A DNA stretch of 44,870 bases, from contig CAZIJQ010000017.1 of NCBI GenBank assembly GCA_964539785.1, positions 1-44,870 of the forward strand, in the 5' to 3' direction. The translations under genes were made by a program, and so were the position numbers. Below the pieces are notes generated by a model. It was not told the DNA's origin and ran no database searches. It worked only from the letters and a program-made list of their open reading frames with translations. Positions 1 to 8,100 of the stretch are shown here, piece after piece. Position 1 is the first letter of the stretch. The number at the start of each line of letters is the position of its first letter. This DNA is from JABMPO01 sp964539785. Its GTDB lineage: Bacteria > Fidelibacterota > Marinisomatia > Marinisomatales > TCS56.

Positions 1-81
1 TTGCTGAGCTTCATAGTCGTTTTGCGCGATCAGGATGTAGTTTGATCCGCGCCTGGATGTGCGTGATTTCTTATTTAGCAT
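1..81 (-). CDS. Partial hypothetical protein, 5' end only
   Basis: An open frame begins with ATG at position 81 on the minus strand and runs without a stop off the left edge, giving 27 codons. The visible N-terminus is basic (K/R-rich, with a TSRRGSNY stretch) and is not enough to recognise a family. It lies 61 bases downstream of the sigma-factor stop on the same strand, so it could be the next gene of that operon. No convincing Shine-Dalgarno sequence is visible. It could also be a chance open frame. Confidence 0.35.
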   Translation of the reverse strand, partial: MLNKKSRTSRRGSNYILIAQNDYEAQQ

Positions 82-142
82 GAAAAGATATTGCCCGCTC
101 TATGCCCGAGTTTAAAGCTGATGGTAAATAATGGCAAACAAT

Positions 143-985
143 TTAACCGATATAAATCTTTAATAAATGAGACCTGGTTGCATGACGTAATCGTTGCAAA
201 GCTTTTTCTTTAATTTGCCGGACGCGCTCCCGGGTCAGCTCCATTTCTTTGCCAATATCCTCCAATGTCATTGAATTTTCAGTCCCAATTCCGAAATACT
301 TGCGCAAAACATATTCTTCACGACGATCCAGAGTATGCAATACCTGTTTTATTTCATTATGCAAAGATTCACGCATTATCTGTGCCTCCGGCCGTTCTGA
401 GCTAAATGATATAAAATCCTGTAAAGTGGAGTTCGAACCATCTAACGGTGTGTCCAGGGATACTTTATGCACATTTACTTTATATAAATCTTCAATTTCA
501 GCGATAGTTTTTTTACTGATAGTCGCTAATTCGGCTGTGGTAGGTTCACGTTCATAGGTTTGTTCCAGCATTTCAGAGCGTTTCCGTAACCGGGTAATAG
601 AATCTGAAACATTGGATGGCAAACGCACTACACGTGAGTTTTTTGAAATCGCTTGTCGAATTGCCTGGTCGATCCACCATACGGCATATGAAATGAATTT
701 GAACCCTCGTGTTTCATCGAAGCGGTGCACAGCTTTGATTAGTCCCAGATTTCCTTCATTAATCAGATCCTCGAGCGGTAATCTGCCACTTTGATGTTTT
801 TTAGCGACCATAACGACAAAACGCAGATTATGCAGAATTATTTCCTGGAAAGCTTTGGCATTACCTTGGCGGGCTGCCTGAGTCAAACGCACTTCTTCTT
901 CCGGAGTCAAGGGCTCGATATTCTTGATTTCCTCAAGATAAATATTTAATGCAGAATGCAGATATGATGTTTTTTCATCCGCCAT
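143..985 (-). CDS. rpoD: RNA polymerase sigma-70 factor, short RpoD/SigA type
   Basis: Sigma subunit that directs core RNA polymerase to promoters. At 280 aa it lacks the acidic region 1.1 of E. coli RpoD and has the length typical of the Bacteroidota primary sigma factor. Region 1.2 lies around residues 10-40. Region 2 lies around 45-115, with the core-binding and -10-melting segment containing LPLEDLINEGNLGLIKAV and SYAVWWIDQAIRQAI. Region 3 follows at about 120-200. Region 4 covers about 215-272, with the helix-turn-helix LTRERVRQIKEKALQRLR. The start is ATG at 985; no Shine-Dalgarno sequence is visible there. The upstream gene on the same strand ends 18 bases away, which suggests co-transcription. 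It is probably the housekeeping factor, but a second RpoD-like paralogue elsewhere in the genome cannot be excluded. Confidence 0.9.
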   Translation of the reverse strand: MADEKTSYLHSALNIYLEEIKNIEPLTPEEEVRLTQAARQGNAKAFQEIILHNLRFVVMVAKKHQSGRLPLEDLINEGNLGLIKAVHRFDETRGFKFISYAVWWIDQAIRQAISKNSRVVRLPSNVSDSITRLRKRSEMLEQTYEREPTTAELATISKKTIAEIEDLYKVNVHKVSLDTPLDGSNSTLQDFISFSSERPEAQIMRESLHNEIKQVLHTLDRREEYVLRKYFGIGTENSMTLEDIGKEMELTRERVRQIKEKALQRLRHATRSHLLKIYIG

Positions 986-1003
986 TACGAATCATATTTT
1001 GGT

Positions 1004-1486
1004 TTATTTGGTGCTTTTCTTAGCTGGTTTTTTCCGGGGTTTAGCCTTTGCTTTTGCTGCCTTGGGTGCCGACTCCTTTTTGACTGCTTCTTTGACTGTC
1101 ACCGGATCTTCAACCACCGTATCGGCAGCCTGTTCAATATCCGAATCCTTAATATTCGTCTCTTCTTTTATCTTATGAATCAGGTCTTCTTTTTCAGAAA
1201 TGATAGATTCGATATCCTTGAATTTTCCGATTAAAACCGCAACTTGCTCATTGCCAGTTAAATCGAATTGTTTTTCACTGATGCTATTACGAACCAGACG
1301 TCCAAGTTCTTCGTAGGTTTTATCTATATCACGCTGAAGCTGTCTGACTTCAATCTTGATCTTACTGATTCTGGTAAGTTCTTCTGTTTTAGCGACCGCT
1401 ATTTTGCTTATTTCCTCAGCTTTTTCAACCGCTACCGAACTCCATTGATTCAGGTTTTTCTTTAGATCATCCCATATATTTGCCAT
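1004..1486 (-). CDS. Coiled-coil protein with histone H1-like basic tail
   Basis: Function unknown; 160 aa. Residues about 18-110 are helical and heptad-rich (AVEKAEEISKIAVAKTEEL, then KIEVRQLQRDIDKTYEELG). They resemble small bacterial coiled-coil proteins that begin with a KxxEisKia/KleirqLqrei pattern. Residues 136-160 are almost only Lys, Ala and Pro (KAAKAKAKPRKKPAKKSTK), like the C-terminal tails of histone H1 and of bacterial Hc1/AlgP-type DNA-binding proteins. The frame is open up to 1579, but I place the start at ATG 1486. It has a GGAG ribosome site eight bases upstream, and the longer N-terminus looks non-coding. The gene lies 18 bases upstream of the sigma-factor gene and is probably in the same transcript. 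DNA binding is inferred from the tail composition only. Confidence 0.8.
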   Translation of the reverse strand: MANIWDDLKKNLNQWSSVAVEKAEEISKIAVAKTEELTRISKIKIEVRQLQRDIDKTYEELGRLVRNSISEKQFDLTGNEQVAVLIGKFKDIESIISEKEDLIHKIKEETNIKDSDIEQAADTVVEDPVTVKEAVKKESAPKAAKAKAKPRKKPAKKSTK

Positions 1487-1887
1487 TATTATTCTCCATC
1501 TAATTATGTTTTTTCCACCGAAATCTAATTTAATTATTGATGTCTTAGTTGTGCCATGTAGCACATTCCAGTGCATCATATCCCATATTTAGGCCTGAAA
1601 GTATTCATTTTATCAGAATTCGCAAAGATTCCAATGCAATATTTACGCACTCTGTAAAAATAAAAAAATCAAAATAATAACTGCTGGTGCCGCAAAATTG
1701 GAACCACCTGCGCGAGATTACGTTATTAAACCGTTTATCCGCCTGCAAGCAAACCCCGGTAGCCCAGCGTAAATCTGAGCCGAGTTGTTATAGCATTGTA
1801 GGTTGAAGTAGTGGTGATCCACTTTTAAAAAATGAAATGAATATGATAATACAAATAATTCCATTCGATTATTAAATTGACCCTCAT
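1487..1887. other. Gene-free divergent region, 401 bases
   Basis: AT-rich spacer between the sigma-factor operon (leftward) and porU (rightward), so it must hold promoters for both. I see no RNA gene and no convincing protein. Around 1803-1820 there is a small hairpin (AGTGG TGAT CCACT, then TTTT). Neither strand shows an exact TAnnTTTG element. On the minus strand TAGATTTC at about 1523-1530 is one base off, without a clear -33 TTG. A 63-codon minus-strand frame (1718-1909) overlaps the porU start and has no recognisable content. Confidence 0.5.
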
Positions 1888-4800
1888 ATGCGTCTAAAAA
1901 TTCTGCCAATTTATTTAATTATTCTGACCGGTTCCCTGTTCGCGAATGCAAACTGGCAAGTAATCCATTCATCCGAATCCCGTTTGATCCTGCAAATCAG
2001 CTTTCAAGTACGTACCCTAGATGACCTGAAACTAATTGAATTGTTGGTCGGGCTCCCAACCGCTGATTACCCAAAATTGGAATCGACATTTTCGGAATTA
2101 TCCGCACATGAACTAAATTCTGACGATCTAACAATTTCTGGCGTCTCCTGGTTGAACAAACAAAATCTGCGAAACCTTAATGTGGGCACCCTGCAGATCT
2201 CACCAAACGCTCAACCGGGCAAATTCTATCGAAATCTGAGAATTGAGTTGAGCTTCAACCAACCGCGCAGTGATCGCCGACCGGTTAGCACAAACGACGG
2301 AACACTTTTAATCCATCGAATTGTCAACTGGGATGTTGCCAGGAACTGGGGCACATCAAGGGTGCTAAGTAAACGAATGATCGTTGATTATGCATCCGGT
2401 ACCTGGCTGCAATTTACCATCCGAGAAGATGGAATGTACGCGATTCCACATTCTCTAATTACTGATTATATTACAGCTTCGGGAAACAGTGACCCAGCGA
2501 GTTACAGTCTTTTTACTGGCAGTTCATTTGGTCGTGATCAAAGTGCTAATATATCCGCCATAAACCAACCGCTACCAGAAAATTTGGTGGAAGTCCCGGT
2601 GGAAATCGTCGGTGGCGGTGATGGCAGTTTTGATTCTGCAGATAAAATAATTTTTAGTGGCCAAGGAGCCAGTGGTTTTGACATTAAAAACAATCAGGTT
2701 AAATATCATCAAAGTATTTTTTATGATCAGAATATTTACTGGTTATTAATACCGGATAACAGTTCCGAACAGGGAACAAGAATTAATACTGCCGATTATA
2801 CACCAGCAAGCCCCAATATTCTAACAGTTGGCGATGTTTATTCGCGACACGAACAGGATATTCTTAACCCTTACGATACCGGTAATTACTGGACCGGTCC
2901 GCCACTTGCCCGGAACACAACTCACACTGTAATGTTGAATTTGCCCGCCCCTGCAAATGACTATCCATCAGATATCACCGTCAGTTTGTTGGGAGCCGGC
3001 CAAGGTACTCACTCAATCAAATTATATCATCAGTCCAAAAATAATAATCCGTTGGGCAGCCTATCCTGGTCAGGTAATTTCACTCGCCAACTGACAAAAT
3101 CTATCGATCAATCAAGCTGGCAAAACGGAAGCAATAGCTTCCTGATTGAAAACGATGCAACCTCCACTGGTTCCAAACCCTATTTTGATTTCCTGACTTT
3201 ACGATCGAAACGTAATCTATCCTTCAGCGGTGAAGAATACGATTTTTATATCGACCCGGTTAGCTCAGAAAGCCGAATACATATTAATTCATCCGTTGAG
3301 CCTGTAATCTGGGATATATCAAATCCTGCCGTGCCGCTAAAACTATCAGCTCAAGAAACTCAGGACGGTTTTGTGGTTGATTTTGTCAGCACACCTGATA
3401 TTGTGCAACATTTTGCTGTATTTAATTATTCCAATGTCAATTCAATAACGACTATAGAGCAGGCCTGGCCGGAGTTTAATACAATCAGGAATATCAGCGC
3501 TGGCTTCGACCACGTGATTATTGGTCCCGCCGCTTATGAGTCGATCGTCAACCCGCTGGTTCAGCATCGTGGTAATTCAGTCTTCACAACTCTGGAACAA
3601 GTGTATAACGATTTTTCAGGCGGTAATCCCGATCCAATCGCGATCAGGACGTTCATGCAGTGGGCATTAGAAAGCTGGGTAACCACTCCCACCTGCCTGT
3701 TCCTGATTGGTGACGTCGACCATGATTATCGCAATATCACCGGCAAATCAAAGATTACGGTACCGACTCTATTTCTACCGGGTTCCGAGGATCGTTATTT
3801 TCCGGCCGATGATCAATTAGTAACAATATATGGTAGCACTCCGTCCTTTGCGATACCTTCCATTGCAATCGGTCGTTTCCCGGCTCATAATGGGGGTGAC
3901 ATTGAAGATTATATTGACAAATTGATCGCCTATGAAACTAATCCGGAACCCGGATTATGGCGTCAACGAGTCACGCTGGTTGCCGATGATGGAGCCCGAC
4001 CGGAGAATGAAATCGATGAAATTGGGCTGGGAAAATCGCATACTAATAATTCAGAGTCCCTTTTACAGTACATCGCTCCCTCGGTTACGGTTCAGAAATT
4101 GTACATGCTGGAATACCCTGAGGTCAGCGATGCATCCTCCTATGGGATTGTAAAACCCGCCGCCACCCAGGCTTTGTTGGATCTCGTTAATCGCGGGACG
4201 GCAATTGTCAGCTACATCGGCCATGGCAGCGCTCAATTATGGGCACAGGAACGATTGCTGGACATGAATCGCGGCGATCTCAATGCCATAAACACTGGTA
4301 ACCGCTTACCGATTTGGATCGCAGCCACCTGTTCCTGGGGTCATTTTGATCATATCGATCATGAAGCTTTCTCGGAAGAAATTATTCGGGCACCCGGCAA
4401 AGGGGCAGCGGCAATTATATCGACCTGCCGTCCAATCGGAGTCGGTAGTAATTATGAATATATTAAAAAAATATTTCAGCGCTTATATCCTAACAGGCTG
4501 GTTACCCGGGAGCCCATTGGCGTAATTTTGCAATCGGTTAAAACCGGCGGTATATCGGGGAAATATTTTCATCTGTTTGGCGATCCGGGTATGCCCCTGC
4601 CAATCCCGGCTGATACGGTTTCGATTACCGATATCGACCCTGATACGCTGCGAACCCTGGAAGTTGGCAGCTTCAACGGACGACAGGAAATCAGTACTGC
4701 TGGTGGTACCGGTTATGTCATGATCCAAGATGCCGATCGCCAGGTAACCCGCCAGTACCAGATAGCCTCAACAACCCAAGAAATTTCCTACACCTTGCCG

Positions 4801-5634
4801 GGCGGCACACTTTTTCGCGGACAATTTTCGGTTTCCGGGAATGAGTTCGACGGCCAGTTAAGAATCCCCAATGATATTTCCTTTTCCCCGAACCCCGGTA
4901 AACTGACGGTTTATTTCCAATCCGCCGATGACCCGCCCCTGGAAGCCCTGGGGTATCTTGATGATTTGCGATTTGCAGCCGGCAGCAGCCTAACCGATGT
5001 GACCGGTCCGCAAATCAGTTTTGCAACTCGTACTGGCCGAATATTACATACTGGCGATAATCTGCCCGGCGATCAGGGATTAATAATAAAAATAGCTGAT
5101 CCAATCGGAATTAATGTGGCGGGTGAAATCGGTCATGGAATCACCTTGTCAAACCTGATTGACGGTTCCCAACGCGATTTAACTAACGATTTTATCTATG
5201 ACATCAACAGCATTACGCAAGGTTCAATCGACTATTCAGATTATCTCACCGGGAACCGAATCGACCTGAAAATTAAAGCCTGGGATAGCGCCAACAATCC
5301 CACCGAAACGACACTTGCGCTGGCGTTAATTGAATCTCAGCAACTGAAATTGTTTAATACTTATAATTACCCCAACCCCTTTGCCGGCCCCACCCAGTTT
5401 ACTTTTGAATTAACGATCCCTGCCGAAGTTAAACTAACCATCTACTCGCTGCAGGGCCGCCGGATATATGCAATTCCCGCAGAGTCGTTTCTGGAAGGCT
5501 ATCACCATTTGGACTGGAACGGTCGCGACGAGTACGGCAATGAATTAGCGAATGGTGTGTACCTTTATCAAATTGAAGCCCGGAACTCAACCACTAAAGT
5601 TTCAACCATCAATAAAATTGCCAAATACCGATGA
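1888..5634 (+). CDS. porU: Type IX secretion sortase-like C25 (gingipain-family) peptidase, PorU type
   Basis: Secreted cysteine protease of the gingipain clan. In Bacteroidota, PorU is the outer-surface sortase that removes C-terminal secretion signals of type IX cargo. The 1248-aa protein opens with a signal peptide (residues 1-21, hydrophobic core LPIYLIILTGSLFA). An N-terminal region of beta-rich PorU-like sequence follows, with VEIVGGGDGSFDSADKIIF. The C25 catalytic domain spans roughly residues 535-900. The His is H779 in YIGHGS and the Cys is C815 in AATCSWG, 36 residues apart, as expected for a gingipain dyad. The C-terminal ~90 residues (YNYPNPF, VKLTIYSLQGRRI, LDWNGRDEYGNELANGVYLYQI) are a FlgD-like/type IX sorting domain. 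P. gingivalis PorU is of comparable length. It overlaps maf by ATGA. No SD is visible at the ATG. No other por genes are in the window, so an ordinary C25 effector protease remains possible. Confidence 0.85.
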   Translation: MRLKILPIYLIILTGSLFANANWQVIHSSESRLILQISFQVRTLDDLKLIELLVGLPTADYPKLESTFSELSAHELNSDDLTISGVSWLNKQNLRNLNVGTLQISPNAQPGKFYRNLRIELSFNQPRSDRRPVSTNDGTLLIHRIVNWDVARNWGTSRVLSKRMIVDYASGTWLQFTIREDGMYAIPHSLITDYITASGNSDPASYSLFTGSSFGRDQSANISAINQPLPENLVEVPVEIVGGGDGSFDSADKIIFSGQGASGFDIKNNQVKYHQSIFYDQNIYWLLIPDNSSEQGTRINTADYTPASPNILTVGDVYSRHEQDILNPYDTGNYWTGPPLARNTTHTVMLNLPAPANDYPSDITVSLLGAGQGTHSIKLYHQSKNNNPLGSLSWSGNFTRQLTKSIDQSSWQNGSNSFLIENDATSTGSKPYFDFLTLRSKRNLSFSGEEYDFYIDPVSSESRIHINSSVEPVIWDISNPAVPLKLSAQETQDGFVVDFVSTPDIVQHFAVFNYSNVNSITTIEQAWPEFNTIRNISAGFDHVIIGPAAYESIVNPLVQHRGNSVFTTLEQVYNDFSGGNPDPIAIRTFMQWALESWVTTPTCLFLIGDVDHDYRNITGKSKITVPTLFLPGSEDRYFPADDQLVTIYGSTPSFAIPSIAIGRFPAHNGGDIEDYIDKLIAYETNPEPGLWRQRVTLVADDGARPENEIDEIGLGKSHTNNSESLLQYIAPSVTVQKLYMLEYPEVSDASSYGIVKPAATQALLDLVNRGTAIVSYIGHGSAQLWAQERLLDMNRGDLNAINTGNRLPIWIAATCSWGHFDHIDHEAFSEEIIRAPGKGAAAIISTCRPIGVGSNYEYIKKIFQRLYPNRLVTREPIGVILQSVKTGGISGKYFHLFGDPGMPLPIPADTVSITDIDPDTLRTLEVGSFNGRQEISTAGGTGYVMIQDADRQVTRQYQIASTTQEISYTLPGGTLFRGQFSVSGNEFDGQLRIPNDISFSPNPGKLTVYFQSADDPPLEALGYLDDLRFAAGSSLTDVTGPQISFATRTGRILHTGDNLPGDQGLIIKIADPIGINVAGEIGHGITLSNLIDGSQRDLTNDFIYDINSITQGSIDYSDYLTGNRIDLKIKAWDSANNPTETTLALALIESQQLKLFNTYNYPNPFAGPTQFTFELTIPAEVKLTIYSLQGRRIYAIPAESFLEGYHHLDWNGRDEYGNELANGVYLYQIEARNSTTKVSTINKIAKYR

Positions 5635-6200
5635 AACCATCCATCATCCTTGCTTCCAATTCCCCCCGCCGAAAGGCCTTGCTACGGCAAATCGATATGG
5701 AATTTGAGGTTAAACCATCCACCGTTCATGAAGATTTTAACATCGATCTTCCACCGCTGGAATTTGTCCGGCACTATGCCCGCTTAAAAGCCCGCGAACT
5801 GGCCGACCGCTATCCCGACCATTTAATAATCGGTGCCGATACGATCGTGGTGCTGGCTGATAATATCCTTGGGAAACCAATTGACGCTGAAGACAGCTTC
5901 CGCATGCTTTCCAGCCTGTCCGGGCAGACTCACACGGTGATTACCGGTGTCTCATTACAGTGGCAAACGGCCAGGATTGAGGACACTTTTAATGAATCGA
6001 CCAAGGTCACTTTTAAATCGCTGACCGAACAGGATATCAAATATTACATTGAGAATTACCAGCCATTTGATAAGGCCGGTAGCTACGGAATTCAGGACTG
6101 GTTTGCCACCTGCGTCGCCGGGATTGAAGGTTGTTTTTATAATGTGATGGGGTTCCCGTTGGCTACTTTTTATGAGCATTATGGCCGACTGATCCGGTAG
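5631..6200 (+). CDS. maf: Maf-like nucleoside triphosphate pyrophosphatase
   Basis: House-cleaning enzyme that hydrolyses dTTP/UTP or modified nucleotides to monophosphates plus pyrophosphate. At 189 aa it is full length for the family. The N-terminal signature LASNSPRRKALL (residues 7-18) is the phosphate-binding loop. The GADTIVV segment near residue 68 carries the catalytic Asp, and LGKPIDAEDSFRMLSSLSGQTHTV follows the Maf consensus. AGSYGIQDW in the second half is also conserved. The YhdE-like dTTP/UTPase subgroup is likely, but substrate cannot be decided here. Its ATG overlaps the porU stop (ATGA), so the two genes are translationally coupled. In many bacteria maf sits near mreB, rod or dcw genes, which fits the following rodZ. 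Confidence 0.93.
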   Translation: MKPSIILASNSPRRKALLRQIDMEFEVKPSTVHEDFNIDLPPLEFVRHYARLKARELADRYPDHLIIGADTIVVLADNILGKPIDAEDSFRMLSSLSGQTHTVITGVSLQWQTARIEDTFNESTKVTFKSLTEQDIKYYIENYQPFDKAGSYGIQDWFATCVAGIEGCFYNVMGFPLATFYEHYGRLIR

Positions 6201-6265
6201 TTTACAATTGTATTGATTGCCACTGCCTCGGGCAATTAATTTTTGTCCTCAAACCTGGGATAAAA

Positions 6266-7087
6266 ATGGAATCTTTTTACGACGATCTGAAAAAATTACG
6301 CGAAGAAAACAATATCGATCTGGCCGAAATACATAATCGCACCAAGATTGATATCAAATACCTTGAAGCAATTGAAGAAGGAAATCTTGAAATCCTTCCC
6401 CGCACTTATATGCGATTGTTCCTGCGGGCCTATGTGACCGAAATCGGGGGTGAAGCCAAAGACGCTCTGAACCAGCTTGACCATCATCTCAGTCTGCTCG
6501 ATGGAATTGAAATTCCCGAAACTGCGGCTGCACCGGAGGAACCCGATTACACCGGTGGGAATCCCGTAATACCGGTTTCAACAAAACCGCCCAAAAAGAT
6601 GCGGTCCGATTATTTAAAAGGGGGAATATTGATTATTATTGTCCTCTTCGCAATTTTTATCATTAAACAAATCAGTTCCGATCAAAGTGTGGCAGTAGGT
6701 GGCCCGGCAACTATTCGGGTCGAAGAAGCGATTGATCCAATAACCAGCGAAAATCTGATCTTCAACTATACCAAAGCGGTGGAATGGAACGAAACCTTCG
6801 CTGCCGAACCACCCTATATTTTACAATTGAACAGCGCCACTATCATCTGGTACCAGATGATAGTGGATAATGCCGACACCCTGTCCGGGGTTTTAGCCCG
6901 GGACCGGGATTTGACCTGGGAGTTTTCCAACCGCTTCGATTTACGGACCAACAGCGCCGAAGGTGTGACGGTCCAGATCAACGGCGTCGCCGTTCAAAAC
7001 CTGGGAACCCACCCCCATCCGGTAGAATTGATCTTCGAAACCGACCCCAATCGGGTCAATATAATTCATTATTCGCCGAATCAGTAA
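6266..7087 (+). CDS. rodZ: RodZ-family helix-turn-helix membrane protein
   Basis: Bitopic cytoskeletal adaptor; in model bacteria RodZ ties MreB filaments to the elongasome. The 273-aa protein has an N-terminal HTH_25-type domain (about residues 4-70, with LREENNIDLAEIHNRTKI and KYLEAIEEGNLEILP). A Pro-rich cytoplasmic linker follows, with basic residues (PPKKMRSD) before one transmembrane helix at 118-134. The periplasmic domain matches DUF4115: hydrophobic strands around 185-272, with ILQLNSATIIWYQMIVDN and the LTWEFSNRFDLRTNSAEGVTVQINGV stretch. The start ATG lies 66 bases after maf. The gap holds TAATTTTTG (6237-6245), a near match to a Bacteroidota -7 element, so it may have its own promoter. 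No mreB is in the window. Confidence 0.88.
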   Translation: MESFYDDLKKLREENNIDLAEIHNRTKIDIKYLEAIEEGNLEILPRTYMRLFLRAYVTEIGGEAKDALNQLDHHLSLLDGIEIPETAAAPEEPDYTGGNPVIPVSTKPPKKMRSDYLKGGILIIIVLFAIFIIKQISSDQSVAVGGPATIRVEEAIDPITSENLIFNYTKAVEWNETFAAEPPYILQLNSATIIWYQMIVDNADTLSGVLARDRDLTWEFSNRFDLRTNSAEGVTVQINGVAVQNLGTHPHPVELIFETDPNRVNIIHYSPNQ

Positions 7088-7102
7088 TTGTTAGCTACAT
7101 AA

Positions 7103-7483
7103 TTACTTCCTCTGCCGCTTTCGCAGTACAATTCCCCATACAATTGCAATAACTGCCAATATTCCACTGGCAATGGTTAATGTTATGTCCTGTTCTACCA
7201 GCGGGACGACAATCAACAAAACAACCAGGCCAACCGCTAAAAGCCCACCAATGCTTAGAAAAAATATCGATTTTCCCCGGTTAGTTTGAAAATAACGTAC
7301 CGACAATAAAGTTGCAACTACCACTCCGGCAAAAAACATAGGACTGCTAATTAACATTACTTCCGGATCGTAGTATTTGTGGATTCCATTGATGATAATC
7401 AGTATAAATATGAACAATCCAAAAGCGAACAACCAGCGGTAAGGTTGTCGCAAACTCTGAATCCAGTTTTGTAGTTTATTCAT
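7103..7483 (-). CDS. Small four-helix membrane protein, unknown function
   Basis: No family recognised. The 126-aa protein has four predicted transmembrane helices at about residues 18-34, 43-64, 73-95 and 100-120. Its ends are basic: QSLRQPYR at the front and RKRQRK at the tail. By the positive-inside rule both termini should face the cytoplasm. A strong GGAGG ribosome site precedes the ATG. It lies alone on the minus strand between rodZ (convergent, 15-base gap with no obvious terminator) and mraZ (divergent). It interrupts an otherwise co-directional envelope region, so it may be a later insertion, but base composition does not look foreign. Confidence 0.75.
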   Translation of the reverse strand: MNKLQNWIQSLRQPYRWLFAFGLFIFILIIINGIHKYYDPEVMLISSPMFFAGVVVATLLSVRYFQTNRGKSIFFLSIGGLLAVGLVVLLIVVPLVEQDITLTIASGILAVIAIVWGIVLRKRQRK

Positions 7484-7564
7484 AAATCCTCCCTATATAG
7501 ACAGTTAATAAATCAGACCTGCCGCTAATTTAATGATATTGAGCTAAAATTGGCGGAATATTTC

Positions 7565-7595
7565 TTGACTAAAAGGGGTAAGTAAAATTAGTTTG
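7565..7595 (+). promoter_or_regulatory. Candidate dcw promoter, Bacteroidota-like
   Basis: TTGACT at 7565-7570 is followed, 20 bases after its TTG, by TTAGTTTG at 7588-7595. That is seven of the eight informative or free positions of the Bacteroidota -7 element TAnnTTTG. A start site just after 7600 would fall inside the MraZ repeats. No good E. coli-type -10 sits 17 bases from TTGACT. Prediction only. Confidence 0.45.
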
Positions 7596-7610
7596 TGGGT
7601 AGTTGTGGGT
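7596..7610 (+). promoter_or_regulatory. MraZ box: two TGGGT repeats, 10-bp phased
   Basis: TGGGT occurs at 7596-7600 and again at 7606-7610, each preceded by TTG, giving a direct repeat of GTTGTGGGTA type with a 10-bp period. A weaker GGGGT lies at 7575-7579. MraZ of E. coli and Mycoplasma is known to bind short TGGG-containing direct repeats of about this spacing upstream of its own gene. Position (26 bases before the mraZ ATG, at the presumed transcription start) fits autorepression. Confidence 0.7.
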
Positions 7611-7635
7611 AATTATCCCTTTAATTGATGAGCAG

Positions 7636-8100
7636 ATGGCGTTAAACGAAAATACATTTATTGGCGAATACGCCTATACAATTGATCAGAAAGGTCGTGT
7701 TAATATCCCGGCCAAGTTCCGGCAGGTACTGACCGAAATTAACGAACAAACCTTCGTGGTCACCAAGGGTCTTGATCCCTGCGTCTGGGTTTATCCCCAG
7801 ATCATCTGGCAGGATATCATGGCCGGGTTGCGTAACCTATCCTCGCTGTCTGCGGTAAATCGCACTTTTATACGCAGCACCACGCGCTACGCATCATTCA
7901 CAACTTACGATAAACAGGGACGAATCCAGATTCCACAGGCTTTGATCGACTACGCCAATTTGGAAAAGGACGTGGCGATTCTGGGCATGGCCAATAAAAT
8001 CGAAATCTGGAATCCCGGGAATTTAGAACAGGTGGATCAGGCCAATCTTGAATTGGACCCCGCTGCTTATGATGATCTCGCAGACAAAATCATACTTTAA
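7636..8100 (+). CDS. mraZ: Transcriptional regulator MraZ
   Basis: DNA-binding regulator of the dcw operon. It has two SpoVT-AbrB-type half domains: residues about 8-50 with YTIDQKGRVNIPAKFR, and about 78-120 with TTYDKQGRIQIPQALIDYA. Both carry the DxxGRxxIP signature expected for DNA contact. I start at ATG 7636 (154 aa). An in-frame TTG at 7603 exists, but it would place the MraZ repeats inside the gene and adds residues outside the family's usual N-terminus. Only a weak GAG lies upstream of the ATG. The stop overlaps the rsmH start (TAATG). Confidence 0.95.
   Translation: MALNENTFIGEYAYTIDQKGRVNIPAKFRQVLTEINEQTFVVTKGLDPCVWVYPQIIWQDIMAGLRNLSSLSAVNRTFIRSTTRYASFTTYDKQGRIQIPQALIDYANLEKDVAILGMANKIEIWNPGNLEQVDQANLELDPAAYDDLADKIIL

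Noticed and set aside
1674..1760. Plus-strand fragment reading RDYVIKPF, like the end of a response-regulator receiver domain
   Set aside because: Only about 27 codons, no start or ribosome site, and no other receiver motifs nearby; most likely coincidence.
1803..1820. AGTGG/CCACT hairpin followed by TTTT as a terminator
   Set aside because: The five-base stem is too weak and no gene ends just upstream on the plus strand.
1718..1909. 63-codon minus-strand open frame upstream of porU
   Set aside because: It overlaps the porU start, has no ribosome site or recognisable domain, and looks like chance openness in a promoter region.
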